Part shown: one piece after another, positions 36,776-36,850 of the stretch
Position numbering within the stretch: position 1 is the first letter of the stretch
Layout: each line of letters opens with the position of its first letter
Assembly: GCA_036403515.1 (NCBI GenBank)
Contig: DASWQV010000066.1
Coordinates: forward strand, 1 to 36,850
Origin: VRUE01 sp036403515
GTDB taxonomy: Bacteria > Actinomycetota > Thermoleophilia > Solirubrobacterales > 70-9
Length of the DNA stretch: 36,850 nucleotides
Reading direction: 5' to 3'
Made by a program: the position numbers and the translations under genes
Notes under the pieces: model-generated
Database searches by the model: none
Told to the model about the DNA's origin: nothing
What the model saw: only the letters and a program-made list of their open reading frames with translations

Positions 36776-36850
36776 GGGTCTATTCCGGTAGGGGTGAAAC
36801 GTCTTGTACTTTTTGGGCGCTTACCTTGAGGCGTCAGCAGGTCTGGCTCC
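36776..36850. repeat. Family B hairpin element, copy 3, cut by the window end
   Basis: gggtctattccggtaggggt (36776-36795) matches the copy 1 arm at about 16 of 20 positions. The 30 nt 36785-36814 are identical to 8629-8658. The core then continues gggcgcttaccttgaggcg. The opposite arm should lie beyond the window. Confidence 0.8.

Overview
The window looks like a chromosomal stretch of a high-GC actinobacterium, most likely class Thermoleophilia (Solirubrobacterales and relatives). This is inferred from the GC-rich sequence, a secreted protein with an SPAMIVAIIALVVALAGTAYAA-like anchor, an LLM/F420-type oxidoreductase, many acyl-CoA dehydrogenases, a SigH-like sigma factor, and many genes whose start codon lies only 6-9 nt after a TANNNT-like -10 box with no Shine-Dalgarno (leaderless transcripts). 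Nothing here names a species.

Layout. 1-497: N-terminal part of a TolB-like propeller protein. 543-1045: a small DUF2283/DUF4258 pair. 1081-5543: a tightly overlapping aspartate-family operon on the minus strand (lysA-hom-thrC-thrB). 5603-8607: a low-complexity anchored protein, a coiled-coil M23 peptidase and a CDF zinc exporter. 8739-10016: acyl-CoA dehydrogenase. 10134-12441: plus-strand operon of a cell-wall-binding-repeat-like protein, an 83-aa protein and an MBL hydrolase. 12493-13295: a secreted protein and a small protein. 13310-13952: vapBC. 14016-17845: an alkyltransferase-like protein, an LLM oxidoreductase and two acyl-CoA dehydrogenases that look like a heteromeric pair. 17890-18936: two tandem paralogous lipoproteins. 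18988-21169: divergent thiolase and 3-hydroxyacyl-CoA dehydrogenase. 21170-21611: a gene-free region with two large structured repeats. 21612-26358: a small protein, a frameshifted CNNM/CBS transporter, a BtuF-like protein, a rhomboid protease, a DUF4383 protein, and an ECF sigma factor with a candidate anti-sigma partner. 26377-30173: a PlsC-GpsA fusion and an aromatic ring-cleavage pair (VOC dioxygenase plus maleylacetate-reductase-like enzyme). 30197-36686: a SHOCT membrane protein, tRNA-Thr(UGU), a GNAT protein, a SigH-like sigma factor, an RlmB-type methyltransferase, cysS and a coiled-coil protein.

Functional links. lysA, hom, thrC and thrB share one transcript. The acyl-CoA dehydrogenase at 8739-10016 and the thiolase at 18988-20175 carry the same 20-bp site with palindromic core TTGACTG-GT-CAGTCAA upstream, so they are probably in one TetR-type fatty-acid degradation regulon. 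cysS and rlmB are adjacent, as is common in actinobacteria.

Most unusual signal. There are two families of intergenic hairpin elements. Each has a conserved core of about 60-105 nt bounded by 20-25-bp arms that are perfectly complementary within a copy but differ between copies. Family A (two inverted copies at 21186-21593) shows compensated arm substitutions. Family B (8620-8732, 28129-28240, and one cut by the window end at 36776) sits just 3' of stop codons where both ends are visible. cysS also carries an in-frame insertion holding a 45-nt near-copy of the neighbouring GNAT gene read in another frame, together with interleaved inverted repeats.
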